Part shown: positions 7,893-17,267 of the stretch, piece by piece
Numbering within the stretch: the stretch's first letter is position 1
Layout of the letters: the number at the start of each line of letters is the position of its first letter
NCBI RefSeq assembly: GCF_900114785.1
Contig: NZ_FOUG01000005.1
Coordinates: 186,001-250,000 of the forward strand
DNA: 64,000 bases
Source of the DNA: Variovorax sp. OV329
GTDB lineage: Bacteria; Pseudomonadota; Gammaproteobacteria; Burkholderiales; Burkholderiaceae_C
Direction of reading: 5' to 3'
Notes under the pieces: generated by a model
Databases searched by the model: none
Seen by the model: only the letters and a program-made list of their open reading frames with translations
What the model was told of the DNA's origin: nothing
Translations under genes and position numbers: made by a program

Positions 7893-8748
7893 GCATGGGG
7901 GCCTGGGCGATCTGATCGATGGCCCAGCCTGCCGCGCATTGCCCGAAGGTCGCGGTCACGGCCACCACCGAGCCGTAGCCGTGGCAGTTCAGGCTGCCGT
8001 CGCCCTCGATGGCGCAGGAAGCATCCGGCGGCGCAACGCTCTCGCGGCTGAAGACACAGTTCACACCCATCTTCTTTCCTTCGCGCGGCGCCCCGTGCTG
8101 CTTGCGAAGGCGCTGGCGGAGCTGCGACAGCAGCGGATCGTGCGTGACCTGCGACAGGTCGTCGATGTCGACCTTGTGCGCCAGCCGCTTGCCGCCGGCC
8201 GCGCCCACCGTGATGAAGCGCGACCTCGTCTCGCGCGACCACTGGGCCAGAACCAGCTTGGCCTTGAGCTGGTCGCAGCAATCGATCACTGCATCGACCT
8301 CGCCCGCCTTCTGCACGGCCATGGCCAGCAACTGCAGCCAGTTCTCGGGCTCGACGAACTCGTCGATCGCGACGACCTGGCAGTCGGGGTTGATCTGCGC
8401 GATGCGCTGCTGCATGGCCAGCACCTTGGCCTGGCCGATGGTGGATTCCAGCGCGTGGATCTGGCGGTTGATGTTCGACTCGGCCACGTGGTCCAGGTCG
8501 ATCAGGGTCAGGCGCCCCACCCCGCTGCGGGCCAGCGCCTCGGCAGTCCAGGAGCCGACACCGCCGATGCCCACCACCAGCACGTGTGCGCCGCGCACGC
8601 GCGCGGCACCCTGCACGCTGTACAGGCGCTCCAGGCCCGAGAAGCGGCGCGCCAGGTCGGCCTCTGCAGCAGGCGGCACGCCGCTCGCCACCCCGGAGGG
8701 TGGCGCAACGAGATTGGTCATCTCTGCGGCGATGCTGCTAGTTGCCAC
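7888..8748 (-). CDS. tcdA: tRNA threonylcarbamoyladenosine dehydratase TcdA
   Basis: An E1-like ThiF/MoeB-fold enzyme (286 residues) that uses ATP to cyclise the t6A37 nucleoside of ANN-decoding tRNAs to ct6A. Visible features are the nucleotide-binding loop VLVVGIGGVGSW, the IDLDHVAESNINRQ segment, the IDCCDQLKAK motif and the C-terminal part GSLNCHGYGSV of the TcdA/CsdL family. The start ATG at 8748 gives a roughly 30-residue N-terminal extension before the conserved RRFSGLERLYS, so a later start is possible. It follows cpoB by 34 bases on the same strand and immediately precedes tRNA-Lys, one of its likely substrates. Confidence 0.92.
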   Translation of the reverse strand: MATSSIAAEMTNLVAPPSGVASGVPPAAEADLARRFSGLERLYSVQGAARVRGAHVLVVGIGGVGSWTAEALARSGVGRLTLIDLDHVAESNINRQIHALESTIGQAKVLAMQQRIAQINPDCQVVAIDEFVEPENWLQLLAMAVQKAGEVDAVIDCCDQLKAKLVLAQWSRETRSRFITVGAAGGKRLAHKVDIDDLSQVTHDPLLSQLRQRLRKQHGAPREGKKMGVNCVFSRESVAPPDASCAIEGDGSLNCHGYGSVVAVTATFGQCAAGWAIDQIAQAPML

Positions 8749-8782
8749 GGCGGGCCTGCCAACGATGGCGCCTCGACAGGCG

Positions 8783-9523
8783 CTACTTCAGACGCGCCAA
8801 CCGCTCCTTGCCGGCCTGGGCCGCCTCGGAGTTGGGATAGGCCTTGGTCAGGTCTTCCAGGGTGCGGCGAGCGCCCTTGGTGTCCTTCAGTTCGATCTGG
8901 CAGTTGGCAATGGAGAGCACCGCCTCGGGCGCCTTCGCATGGTCCGGCGCCAGCGAGAGCATGGAGCGGAAGTTCGCGATGGCCTCGGTGTAGTTGCGCG
9001 TGGCGTACTGCGCGTTGCCCAGCCAGAACAGCGCCGAAGGGTTGAAGCCGCTCTGCGGATAGCGCTTGACGAAGTCGGCGAAGGCCGTCTGCGCCTGCGC
9101 GAACTGGCCAGCGCGGAAGATGCCCAGCGCGGCGTCGAAGTCGGCCTTCTCCTTGGGGTCGGCCGTGAACTCGCGGCCGTCCACGCTGACCTTGGCCGGC
9201 TCGTTCTTCTTCATCCGCTCGTCCACGTCCTTCTGCTTTTGCTGAAGGTCGGTGAGCGACTTGTTCAATTCCTCGTTGCGGCCCGTCATGCGCTGCATCT
9301 CGCCGCGCATGGCTTCGATCTGGTTCTGCAGCTCGAGCATGCTGCGGCGCAGCTGCGCGTTTTCTTCGGTCGAGCGCTCGCGCATGGTTTCCACGCGCGT
9401 GCGCAGGTCGAGGATGGCGCGGCGCGCTTCGTCGTCTTCGAACAAGGCGGCCTGCGCGCCACAGGTGGCACCGATCAGGGCGGCAGCGATGGCCACGCGC
9501 CGCCAGGCGAAGGCGGGGTTCAT
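8783..9523 (-). CDS. cpoB: Cell division coordinator CpoB (YbgF), Tol-Pal system
   Basis: A periplasmic protein of 246 residues that links outer-membrane constriction by Tol-Pal to peptidoglycan synthesis during division. There is a Sec signal peptide (cleavage likely after GAQA near residue 25). A trimerising coiled coil follows at about 30-105 (ILDLRTRVETMRERS, LELQNQIEAMRGEMQ), then a C-terminal TPR domain from about 125 (FDAALGIFRAGQFAQAQTAF, GNAQYATRNYTEAIANFR). Its ATG overlaps the pal stop by four bases, so the two are coupled. Confidence 0.94.
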   Translation of the reverse strand: MNPAFAWRRVAIAAALIGATCGAQAALFEDDEARRAILDLRTRVETMRERSTEENAQLRRSMLELQNQIEAMRGEMQRMTGRNEELNKSLTDLQQKQKDVDERMKKNEPAKVSVDGREFTADPKEKADFDAALGIFRAGQFAQAQTAFADFVKRYPQSGFNPSALFWLGNAQYATRNYTEAIANFRSMLSLAPDHAKAPEAVLSIANCQIELKDTKGARRTLEDLTKAYPNSEAAQAGKERLARLK

Positions 9524-10035
9524 CGACGGTAGACGATTTCAGCGCGGCGGTTTTGCGCCCAGACGTCCTCGCCCGTGCCTTGCGCCGCCGGCTTTTCCTT
9601 GCCGAAGCTGACGGCTTCGATCTGGTTGTCGCTCACGCCCAGCAGCGTGAGCGCACGGCGCACGGCTTCCGAACGCTTCTGGCCCAGCGCCAGGTTGTAT
9701 TCGCGGCCGCCGCGCTCGTCGGTGTGGCCTTCGATGGAGATGCTGCGCTGCGCGTTGGCCTTGAGGAAGCGCGCGTGGCCGTCGATGAGCGACTGGAACT
9801 CGGGCTTGATCGTGTAGCTGTCGTAGTCGAAATACACGATGCGCGCCACACCCACCGGGCCGGCTGCGGTCTGCGCGTTCGGATCGATGGTGACGGGGGC
9901 CACGCCGCTGGCCGAACCGGTGCTTCCTGCACCGCCTGCACCGGCGCCTGCGTTGGCGCTGTCATCCAGCTTGGTGCTGGAGCAGCCGGCGACCAATGCC
10001 AGGATGGCCAGCGAACAAATCGTACTCTTCAACAT
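9520..10035 (-). CDS. pal: Peptidoglycan-associated lipoprotein Pal
   Basis: Outer-membrane lipoprotein (171 residues) that binds diaminopimelate in peptidoglycan and is relocated to the division site by TolB. It has a lipoprotein signal with lipobox LVAGC (Cys near residue 18), then a Gly/Ala/Ser-rich linker. The OmpA-like domain runs from about residue 65 (IVYFDYDSYTIKPEF, IEGHTDERGGREYNLALGQKRSEAV). It sits between tolB (25 bases upstream) and cpoB (overlapping) and is part of one operon. Confidence 0.96.
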   Translation of the reverse strand: MLKSTICSLAILALVAGCSSTKLDDSANAGAGAGGAGSTGSASGVAPVTIDPNAQTAAGPVGVARIVYFDYDSYTIKPEFQSLIDGHARFLKANAQRSISIEGHTDERGGREYNLALGQKRSEAVRRALTLLGVSDNQIEAVSFGKEKPAAQGTGEDVWAQNRRAEIVYRR

Positions 10036-10060
10036 ATCGAACTCCTCGGTTGATCTTCAG

Positions 10061-11377
10061 TTATTGCTTTTGAAACGGACCCCAGTCCGGTTCGCGAATG
10101 TCTCCCGCCTGCCCCGCCAACCTTGCTTTTATCTTGCCGTCCAGTGTCGTTGTCATGAGCGCTTCGCGTCCCTGCAGCTGCGTCGCGTAGACGATCAGCT
10201 TGCTGTTGGGCGCGAAGCTCGGGCTTTCGTCGGCCGTGGTGTCGGTGATCGCGTTGGCGGTGCCGCTGGACAGGTCCATGACGTACAGCTTGAAGCCGCC
10301 GCCGACGCGCGAAATGTAGGCCAGCCAGCGGCCGTCGGCGCTGACGGCGGGCGAGATGTTGTAGCTGCCGGTAAAAGTGACGCGGCTGGGGCTGCCGCCG
10401 CTCGCGCTCATCTTGTAGATCTGGGGCGAGCCGCCGCGGTCGCTCGTGAAGAAGATGGTGCGGCCGTCGGCCGAATAGGTCGGCTCGGTGTCGATACTGG
10501 CGCTCTGGGTGAGGCGCTTGGCTTCGCCGCCCGAGGCGGGAATGGTGTAGAGCTGCGAGCCGCCGTCGCGGCTGAGGGTCACGGCCAGCGTGTTGCCGTC
10601 CGGCGCCCAGGCCGGCGCGCTGTTGTTGCCCTTGAAGTTGGCCACCAGTCGCCGCTGGCCGCTGGACACGTTGTGCACGTAGACCACCGGCTTGCGCGAC
10701 TCGAAGGACACGTAGGCCAGTTGCGTGCCGCTGGACGACCAGGTGGGCGAGATGATCGGCTCTGGGCTGTTCAGAGCCGCCTGCGCGTTCTCGCCATCAG
10801 CATCGGCCACCCACAGCGCGTAGCGCGTGCCCGACTTGGTCACGTAGGCAATGCGGGTCGAGAAGATGCCGCGCTCGCCGGTCAGCTTCTCGTAGACGTA
10901 GTCGGCCGTGCGGTGGGCCGCCAGGCGAAGGTCGGCCTGGGGCACGGTGTAGCTCTGGCCACCCAGGTCCTGGCCCTTGACCACGTCCCAAAGGCGGAAC
11001 TGCACCAGGTAGCGGCCATCGCCCTGGCGGGTGACGCTGCCGGTCAACAGCGAGTCGGCCGTGCGCTGGCGCCACAGGTTGAGGTCCGGGCGCGAGTTCT
11101 CGTCGAGCTGCTCGCCCGAGGCGTCCACGCCGCGGAACTGGCCACTTCGCTCCAGGTCGGCCTGGACGATGGCCGAGATTTTCTGAGGCGCGGCGTCCTG
11201 CCCCCGGAAAGGCGCCAGTGCGATCGGCAACTGCGTCAGCCCCACGCCAGACACCTCGACCCGGAACTGGGCCAGTGCAGGAACGGCGGAGGAGCTTGCG
11301 AGTGCCGCAACGACGGCGCGGCGGGTGAGGAACGATGAAGAAGGAGTTGCGTTATTCGCGTTCAACGGCTTGATCAT
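10061..11377 (-). CDS. tolB: Tol-Pal system periplasmic protein TolB
   Basis: Periplasmic beta-propeller protein (438 residues from the ATG at 11377) that cycles Pal between peptidoglycan and the Tol motor. The N-terminus has a short arginine pair and a signal peptide ending PALAQ. An N-terminal alpha/beta domain follows, then repeated propeller blades with the WSSSGTQLAYVSFES, WAPDGNTLAVT, YSADGRTIFFTSDRGG and VSADGRWLAYIS pattern. An upstream in-frame start at 11455 would add 26 residues before the signal and is rejected. It is the first gene of the tolB-pal-cpoB unit; tolQ, tolR and tolA are not in this window. Confidence 0.95.
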   Translation of the reverse strand: MIKPLNANNATPSSSFLTRRAVVAALASSSAVPALAQFRVEVSGVGLTQLPIALAPFRGQDAAPQKISAIVQADLERSGQFRGVDASGEQLDENSRPDLNLWRQRTADSLLTGSVTRQGDGRYLVQFRLWDVVKGQDLGGQSYTVPQADLRLAAHRTADYVYEKLTGERGIFSTRIAYVTKSGTRYALWVADADGENAQAALNSPEPIISPTWSSSGTQLAYVSFESRKPVVYVHNVSSGQRRLVANFKGNNSAPAWAPDGNTLAVTLSRDGGSQLYTIPASGGEAKRLTQSASIDTEPTYSADGRTIFFTSDRGGSPQIYKMSASGGSPSRVTFTGSYNISPAVSADGRWLAYISRVGGGFKLYVMDLSSGTANAITDTTADESPSFAPNSKLIVYATQLQGREALMTTTLDGKIKARLAGQAGDIREPDWGPFQKQ

Positions 11378-11529
11378 GCAGTTCGGAGGGGTTTGCGGGT
11401 GGAAAGTTTCACCACGCACAAGAGGCTCAATGGTACACACTGCCAAAAGGCACACGTCACAAACTGTGTACGACGCGGCCCGGTCCTACAGGCAGGGTCC
11501 TCGCCGGGGGCCCCGTAGAATCCGCCGCC
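11378..11529. promoter_or_regulatory. Divergent tolB/msbA promoter region with nested inverted repeats
   Basis: This 152-base region separates the divergent starts of tolB and msbA. GTACACA at 11433-11439 and TGTGTAC at 11465-11471 form a 7-bp inverted repeat. Inside it TGCCAAAAGGCA at 11441-11452 is a perfect palindrome. Such nested symmetry is operator-like, but no regulator is assigned and no strong consensus promoter was seen. Confidence 0.4.
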
Positions 11530-13320
11530 ATGCAGCCTTCCCCCGCCGCGGACGCGGATCCGCGCCCGCCCCTGTCCCTCCCCCGCCGACTTGCACGACT
11601 GATGTCCTGGTTCGGCAGCTCGCGCAAGTGGTGGAGCGTGGGCGTCGTGGCCGCCCTGATCGCCGCCCTGACCGAAGTCATGATGCCGGCGCTGGCCAAG
11701 CCGCTGCTGGACAAGGGCTTCACCGGCGGCATCGAGCTGTGGATGGTGCCGGCGGTGGCCATCTCCTTGTTCGCCGTGCGCGGCATGGCGCAATTCGCTT
11801 CGCAGTACGCGCTGGCCCGCATCACCAACGAGGGCATGCACCGCCTGCGCCGCGTGCTCTTCGCCCGCGTGATGGACGCGGAGCTGGCCATGTTCTCCCG
11901 CCAGTCGGCCAGCTCGCTGTCGAACACCGTCGTCTACGAGATCCAGACCGGCTCGATGCTGCTGGTGCAGGCGCTGCTGGGCGTGTCGCGCGACGGCTTC
12001 GCGCTCGTGGGGCTGCTGATCTACCTGATCTACCTCAACTGGAAGCTGACCCTGATCGTGGGCCTGATGGTGCCGGGCGTGGCCTGGGTCATGAAGGTGT
12101 TCTCTAAGCGCCTCTATCACCTCACGCAGCTGGGCCAGAAGACCACCGACGAGCTCGCCTACGTGGTGGAAGAGAACGTGCTGGCACATCGCGTGGTGCG
12201 CCTGCACGGCGCCGAGACGGCCCAGCGCGAGCGTTTCGAGAAATTGAGCCACCTGCTCACCCGCCTGGCGGTGAAATCCACCATCGCCTCCGCGGCGATG
12301 ACGCCCATCACCCAGCTGCTGGCCTCGGTGGCGCTGTCGGTGGTGGTGATGGTGGCCCTGTGGCAAAGCGGCGGCCAGGGCCTGACGGTGGGCGGCTTCG
12401 TGGCGTACATCGCGGCCATGGCGATGCTGATCGCACCCATCCGCCGTCTGTCCGACATGGCCAATCCCATCACCCGCGGCCTGGCGGCGCTGGAACGCGG
12501 CCTGCAGATGGTGGACATCGTGCCGCCCGAGAAGCAAGGCGCCTTCGAGGTTCCACGCGCCCAGGGCCGCATCGAGCTGAAGGCCGTGCGCGTGAACTAC
12601 CGTGGCGAGGACGAGGCCCGCGCGGTTGATGGCGTCAACCTGCTCATCGCGCCGGGCGAGGTGGTGGCGCTGGTCGGCCCTTCTGGCTCGGGCAAGACCA
12701 CCCTCATCAACCTGCTGCCGCGCTTCGTGCTGCCCAGCAGCGGCCAGGTCCTGCTGGACGGCAAGGACATCGCCGACTGGAAGCTCACCAGCCTGCGCTC
12801 CCAGTTCGCCATGGTCAGCCAGGACGTGGTGATGCTCAACGACACGCTGGCAGCCAACGTGGCGCTGGGCTCGCAGGTGGATCGCGAACGCGTGCAGCAG
12901 TGCGTGGAAGCGGCCAACCTGGCGACGCACGTCCAGGGCCTGCCGCAGGGCATCGACACCTTGCTGGGCCACAACGCCACGCAGCTGTCGGGCGGCCAGC
13001 GCCAGCGCCTGGCGATTGCCCGCGCGCTCTACAAGGACGCGCCCATCCTGCTGCTGGACGAAGCCACTTCGGCGCTGGACACGGAGTCCGAGCGGCTGGT
13101 GCAGGAAGCCCTGCAACGGCTCATGCAGGGCCGCACCACGCTGATCGTGGCGCACCGCCTCTCCACCATCCAGCACGCCGACCGCATCGTGGTGATGGAC
13201 CACGGCCACATCGCCGAGCAGGGAAGCCATGCCCAGCTCATGTCGCTGGACGGCCTCTACGCACGCCTGCAGACGTTGGCCATGCGCACGGCCGAGCCGG
13301 GCAAGGAAGCGGTGCTGTAG
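11530..13320 (+). CDS. msbA: Lipid A export ABC transporter MsbA
   Basis: A fused permease/ATPase (596 residues) that flips core-lipid A across the inner membrane using ATP. The membrane domain with about six spans covers residues 30-330 and contains the MsbA-type segment PALAKPLLDKGFTG. The nucleotide-binding domain has Walker A GPSGSGKTTL, signature LSGGQRQRLAIARAL, Walker B ILLLDEATSALD and the switch His in IVAHRLS. It begins at the ATG at 11530, divergent from tolB, and converges on rng with only 15 bases between the stops. Confidence 0.95.
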   Translation: MQPSPAADADPRPPLSLPRRLARLMSWFGSSRKWWSVGVVAALIAALTEVMMPALAKPLLDKGFTGGIELWMVPAVAISLFAVRGMAQFASQYALARITNEGMHRLRRVLFARVMDAELAMFSRQSASSLSNTVVYEIQTGSMLLVQALLGVSRDGFALVGLLIYLIYLNWKLTLIVGLMVPGVAWVMKVFSKRLYHLTQLGQKTTDELAYVVEENVLAHRVVRLHGAETAQRERFEKLSHLLTRLAVKSTIASAAMTPITQLLASVALSVVVMVALWQSGGQGLTVGGFVAYIAAMAMLIAPIRRLSDMANPITRGLAALERGLQMVDIVPPEKQGAFEVPRAQGRIELKAVRVNYRGEDEARAVDGVNLLIAPGEVVALVGPSGSGKTTLINLLPRFVLPSSGQVLLDGKDIADWKLTSLRSQFAMVSQDVVMLNDTLAANVALGSQVDRERVQQCVEAANLATHVQGLPQGIDTLLGHNATQLSGGQRQRLAIARALYKDAPILLLDEATSALDTESERLVQEALQRLMQGRTTLIVAHRLSTIQHADRIVVMDHGHIAEQGSHAQLMSLDGLYARLQTLAMRTAEPGKEAVL

Positions 13321-13335
13321 CCCTGCAGCCCGCGG

Positions 13336-14874
13336 CTACAGCAGGACGATGTCGTACTGGCCCTGCCCCATCGAGGGCTCGGCCTGCAGCGAGATCGGCT
13401 TGCCGATGAAGTCCGACAGGCCCGCCAGGTGCTGGCTTTCCTCGTCGAGGAAAAGCTCGATGACCTGCGCCGAGGACACGATTCGGAACTCGCGCGGCGT
13501 GAACTGACGGGCTTCCCGCAGGATCTCGCGCAGCACGTCGTAGGCCACGGTGCGCGCCGTCTTCACGATGCCCTGGCCGTTGCAGGCCGCGCAGGGCTCG
13601 CACAGCATGTGGGCCAGCGATTCGCGGGTGCGCTTGCGGGTCATCTCCACCAGGCCCAGCTGCGAGAAGCTGCCGGCGGTGGTCTTCACCCGGTCGCGCG
13701 ACAGCTGCTTGCGGAACTCGCCCAGCACCTGCTCGCGGTGGTCGTCGCGCGACATGTCGATGAAGTCGACGATGACGATGCCGCCCAGGTTGCGCAGCCG
13801 CAGTTGCCGCGCGATGGCCTGCGCAGCCTCCAGGTTGGTCTTGAACACCGTGTCGTCGAAGTTGCGCGCACCCACGTAGCCGCCGGTATTCACGTCGATG
13901 GTGGTCAGCGCCTCGGTCTGGTCCACCACCAGGTAGCCGCCGGACTTCAGGTCGACGCGGCGCCCGAGCGCGCGGGCGATTTCCTCGTCGACGTTGTACA
14001 GGTCGAAGATGGGCCGCTCGCCCTTGTAGAGCTGGAGTTTTTCGGCCGCGGTGGGCATGAACTCGCGGCCGAACTTCTGCAGCACCTCGAACTGCTCGCG
14101 CGAGTCGATGCGGATGGTCTGCGTGTCCTCGCCCACCAGGTCGCGCAGCACGCGCTGCAGCAGGCTCAGGTCCTGGTGCAGCAGCGACATGGGGGGCAGC
14201 CGCGTGGACAGGTCGCGGATGCGCGACCAGGTCTTGCGCAGGTAGCCGATGTCCTCGGCCAGCTCGGCATCGCTCGCATCTTCTCCGTTGGTGCGCAGGA
14301 TGAAGCCGCCGGTGCTCTCGGGCACAACGCCGTTGTTCTCGGCCGCCGCAGCGGCATCGCTCAGCGCCTGCATGCGCGAGCGCAGCGCGTCGCGCAGGTC
14401 CGAGGGAATCTTCTGCGAGACGCCGATGTGGTTGTCCTGCGGCAGGAAGACCAGCAGCCGGCCCGCGATGCTGATCTGCGTGGAAAGGCGCGCGCCCTTG
14501 GTGCCGATGGGGTCCTTGATCACCTGCACCAGCAGCGACTGCCCCTCGAACACCAGCCGCTCGATGGGCACGGCGCCGGCGGCGCCGCGGTGGTCGGGCG
14601 CCGTCACGCCTGTGGCGCCGCGCGAGCCGGGCGCGAAGGGCGCGATGATGTCCGCCACGTGCAGGAAGGCGGTGCGCTCCAGGCCGATGTCGATGAAGGC
14701 CGACTGCATGCCCGGCAGCACGCGCGAGACCTTGCCCAGGTAGACGTTGCCCACCAGGCCGCGCTCGAGCGTGCGCTCCACGTGCAGTTCCTGCACGGCA
14801 CCGTACTCGACGAGCGCCACGCGTGTCTCCTGCGGCGACCAGTTGATGAGGATCTCTTGCATGGGGGCCTTCAT
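13336..14874 (-). CDS. rng: Ribonuclease G
   Basis: Endoribonuclease (512 residues) that matures the 5' end of 16S rRNA and turns over mRNA. An S1-like RNA-binding domain lies at about residues 35-130 ([23 protein letters not shown]). The catalytic core has [12 protein letters not shown] and [11 protein letters not shown], which carry the metal-binding acidic residues, and [11 protein letters not shown] is the zinc-link region. The ATG at 14874 overlaps the maf stop by four bases (ATGA). An in-frame ATG at 14862 has AAGG five bases upstream and gives the usual family N-terminus [12 protein letters not shown], so it may be the true start. Confidence 0.95.
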   Translation of the reverse strand: MKAPMQEILINWSPQETRVALVEYGAVQELHVERTLERGLVGNVYLGKVSRVLPGMQSAFIDIGLERTAFLHVADIIAPFAPGSRGATGVTAPDHRGAAGAVPIERLVFEGQSLLVQVIKDPIGTKGARLSTQISIAGRLLVFLPQDNHIGVSQKIPSDLRDALRSRMQALSDAAAAAENNGVVPESTGGFILRTNGEDASDAELAEDIGYLRKTWSRIRDLSTRLPPMSLLHQDLSLLQRVLRDLVGEDTQTIRIDSREQFEVLQKFGREFMPTAAEKLQLYKGERPIFDLYNVDEEIARALGRRVDLKSGGYLVVDQTEALTTIDVNTGGYVGARNFDDTVFKTNLEAAQAIARQLRLRNLGGIVIVDFIDMSRDDHREQVLGEFRKQLSRDRVKTTAGSFSQLGLVEMTRKRTRESLAHMLCEPCAACNGQGIVKTARTVAYDVLREILREARQFTPREFRIVSSAQVIELFLDEESQHLAGLSDFIGKPISLQAEPSMGQGQYDIVLL

Positions 14875-15476
14875 ATCCGCCAGCCCGCCAGGCGCAGCAG
14901 CTGTGCGGTTTCGAACATGGGCAGCCCCATGATGCCTGAATAGCTGCCGCTGATGTGCTCGATCATGGCCGCCGCCCTGCCCTGCACCGCGTAGGCGCCG
15001 GCCTTGCCCAGCGGCTCGCCGCTGTCCACGTAGGCGTCGATCTGGCGATTCGTGAGCTGCGCGAAGCGCACCTTCGAGACGCTCAACGTCGCGTGCCGTC
15101 GCTTGCCGTGCTGCAGCGCCACGGCCGTGAGCACGCGGTGCGTGCTGCCCGAGAGCAGGCGCAGCATGCGGCGCGCGTCCTTCGCGTCTTCCGGCTTGCC
15201 CAGGATCTGCGGGCCCAGGGCCACGGTGGTGTCGGCACAGAGGATGGGCGCTGCTGCAAGACCCAGCCGGGCATGGCGTGCCACGGCGGCGTCAAGCTTG
15301 AGCGCGGTCACGCGCTGCACGTAGGTGGCCGGCGCCTCGCGGCCGCGCACGCCTTCCAGCGCCTCGGCGTCCTCATGGGCTTCGGCCAGCAGCAGGCGAT
15401 GGCCCACGCCCAGTTGTTCGAGCAGTTGCGCGCGCCGCGGGCTCTGCGACGCGAGGTAGATGAAGTCTTGGCTCAT
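14871..15476 (-). CDS. maf: Maf-family nucleoside triphosphate pyrophosphatase
   Basis: House-cleaning pyrophosphatase (201 residues) of the Maf/YhdE type, which hydrolyses dTTP, UTP or modified nucleotides. The N-terminal loop [16 protein letters not shown] and the LCADTTVAL segment with its catalytic Asp are typical, and the C-terminus has the substrate-binding [10 protein letters not shown] and [11 protein letters not shown] motifs. Its start overlaps the rlmH stop and its stop overlaps the rng start, each by four bases. Confidence 0.93.
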   Translation of the reverse strand: MSQDFIYLASQSPRRAQLLEQLGVGHRLLLAEAHEDAEALEGVRGREAPATYVQRVTALKLDAAVARHARLGLAAAPILCADTTVALGPQILGKPEDAKDARRMLRLLSGSTHRVLTAVALQHGKRRHATLSVSKVRFAQLTNRQIDAYVDSGEPLGKAGAYAVQGRAAAMIEHISGSYSGIMGLPMFETAQLLRLAGWRI

Positions 15477-15940
15477 TCGCGGTGATAGGGATGCCCGGCG
15501 TTGACCGACCAGGCGCGGTAGAGCTGCTCGACCAGTAGCACGCGCACCATGGCATGGGGCAGCGTGAGGTCGGACAGCCGGATGCGCTCGTGCGCGGCGG
15601 CGCGCAGTGCCGGGTCCAGGCCGTCGGGCCCGCCGATCACCAGTGCGACATCGTCCCCCTCCACCTGCCAGCTCGACAGGCGTGCGGCCAGGGCCTTGGT
15701 GGTGAGCGAGGTGCCGCGCTCGTCCAGCACCACCACGCGCATGTTCTTCGCGATTGCGGCCTCGATGCGCTCGCGCTCGGCCGCGTAGATGGTTTCGAGT
15801 GACTTGGAGGCGCGCGGCTCTGTCTTGACGGCGCGCAGCTCCAGCTTGAGTTCGGGCGGAAAGCGCTTGGCGTAGTCGTCCCAGGCGGTCTGGGCCCAGT
15901 CGGGCACTCGCTGCCCAACCGCGACCACCAGCAGCTTCAT
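15473..15940 (-). CDS. rlmH: 23S rRNA (pseudouridine1915-N3)-methyltransferase RlmH
   Basis: A small SPOUT methyltransferase (155 residues) that methylates pseudouridine 1915 in helix 69 of 23S rRNA. The knotted SAM site is visible as [12 protein letters not shown]. The C-terminal [29 protein letters not shown] segment is a near-invariant family ending. It overlaps rsfS and maf by four bases on either side, the usual rsfS-rlmH pairing of proteobacteria. Confidence 0.96.
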   Translation of the reverse strand: MKLLVVAVGQRVPDWAQTAWDDYAKRFPPELKLELRAVKTEPRASKSLETIYAAERERIEAAIAKNMRVVVLDERGTSLTTKALAARLSSWQVEGDDVALVIGGPDGLDPALRAAAHERIRLSDLTLPHAMVRVLLVEQLYRAWSVNAGHPYHRE

Positions 15941-16629
15941 GCGCCGCGCGAAGGCGCCTTGCGTGCGGCGGTCTTCTTCGCCGGTGCAGTCTTCTTGGCC
16001 GGAGCGGTCTTGCGTGCGGGCTTCTTGCCCACCACCATCTGGACGGGGCCGGCCTTCTTGAGCGGCGGCTTCTTGGCAGCCGTCTTCCCGGCCGCGGTCT
16101 TGGCGGTGGTCTTGCCCGCAGCCTTCTTCGCGGCCGGCTTCTTGGCGGCCAGGTCGGCTTCGCGCTGGCCCGACTTGGCGGCGCTGGAGCGGCGCAGCGA
16201 GCCGCTCTTGCCGGGTGCCGCCTTTTCAGCGGCAGCAGCGGCCGGCGCAGCGGGCTTGCTAGCGCCCAGCTTCAGGCGAACGGGCTTCTCGCCCCAGATC
16301 TCTTCCAGGTGGTAGTACTGGCGGATGGCCGGCTGCATGATGTGCGCCACCGCGGCACCGCAGTCGACGATGATCCACTCGCCGTTCTCCTCGCCCTCGG
16401 TGCGCGGCTTGGAAAAGCCGGCCTCGCGCACGGCGTCGCGCACGCTGGCAGCCAGTGCCTTGGTCTGGCGGTTGGAAGTGCCCGAAGCCACGATCACCCG
16501 CTCGAAAAGCGGCGAGAGACTCTCGGTGTCGAATACCTGGATGTCCTGCGCCTTGACGTCTTCGAGGCCATCGACGATGGCTCTCTGCAGTTTCTGGGTG
16601 TCTTTCTTGGCGGCGGATTCAGAGGTCAT
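15937..16629 (-). CDS. rsfS: Ribosome silencing factor RsfS with a long Lys/Ala-rich C-terminal tail
   Basis: Binds uL14 and blocks 30S/50S joining when nutrients are scarce. Residues 1-120 are a normal RsfS domain ([18 protein letters not shown], the [30 protein letters not shown] region). About 105 further residues are a basic low-complexity tail built from [21 protein letters not shown] and [11 protein letters not shown] units, like histone H1 or bacterial histone-like proteins. Typical RsfS proteins are 105-130 residues; this one has 230. The tail stays in frame with consistent codon use, so it is not a frameshift artefact. It is coupled to nadD (1-base overlap, TGATG) and rlmH. Confidence 0.93.
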   Translation of the reverse strand: MTSESAAKKDTQKLQRAIVDGLEDVKAQDIQVFDTESLSPLFERVIVASGTSNRQTKALAASVRDAVREAGFSKPRTEGEENGEWIIVDCGAAVAHIMQPAIRQYYHLEEIWGEKPVRLKLGASKPAAPAAAAAEKAAPGKSGSLRRSSAAKSGQREADLAAKKPAAKKAAGKTTAKTAAGKTAAKKPPLKKAGPVQMVVGKKPARKTAPAKKTAPAKKTAARKAPSRGA

Positions 16630-17267
16630 CAGGGCGAACGGTAGAGGTGGTGTAAGTCAATATAGCGCGCAACCGCGGGCGGAACCAGAAGGGAAACGTC
16701 CTTTCCGTGGCCTGCCTGCAACCGGATTTCGGTCGCGCTCAGGTCCATGGCCGGAAGCTCGATGCGGGCAAACCGCGCGCCTGCCGGCAGATCCGGCAGC
16801 GTGGCGGGGTCGAAACCCGCGTCGGGACGGTCGGGATCGGGCCGCTGCGCCAGCGCAACGACGGCCATTTCCAGGATTTCCTGCCACCCATGCCAGCTTG
16901 GCAGCGCGGCGCCCTGGTCGGCACCCAGGATGAGCAGCAACTGGGCACCGGGGTGCTCCTGCCGCAGCTCGCGCAGGGTGTCGAGTGTATAGCTTGGGCC
17001 GCTGCGCCGGATTTCGCGCTCGTCCACCACCACGCCGGGCAGTTCGCCGAAAGCCAGCCGGGCCATGGCCAGGCGGTGCTCGGCGGGGCTGAGCACCCTG
17101 GCCTTGTGCCAGGCCTGCCCGGTGGGAATCACTCGCAATTCGTCCAGCGCCAGCTGCTGCAGGGCACAGCGCGCCAGCGCCAGGTGGGCGTTGTGCGGTG
17201 GATCGAAGGCCCCGCCGAAGACGCCGATGCGCCTGGCCGTCGCCTCGCTGCCAGTGCTCAGAGCCAT
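16629..17267 (-). CDS. nadD: Nicotinate-nucleotide adenylyltransferase NadD
   Basis: Makes deamido-NAD from nicotinate mononucleotide and ATP, in the NAD pathway that nadE (50446-52134) finishes. The 212-residue protein starts [29 protein letters not shown], with the nucleotidyltransferase loop and HNAH motif. It carries the C-terminal SATEIR motif that contacts the adenylate. The ATG at 17267 overlaps the end of hemF by 10 bases; an earlier start in this frame would run far into hemF and is rejected. Confidence 0.95.
   Translation of the reverse strand: MALSTGSEATARRIGVFGGAFDPPHNAHLALARCALQQLALDELRVIPTGQAWHKARVLSPAEHRLAMARLAFGELPGVVVDEREIRRSGPSYTLDTLRELRQEHPGAQLLLILGADQGAALPSWHGWQEILEMAVVALAQRPDPDRPDAGFDPATLPDLPAGARFARIELPAMDLSATEIRLQAGHGKDVSLLVPPAVARYIDLHHLYRSP

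Noticed and set aside
15937..16260. The RsfS basic tail as a frameshift or assembly artefact
   Set aside because: The tail stays in the rsfS frame, uses the same codon bias and ends exactly at the rlmH overlap, so it is a true extension.
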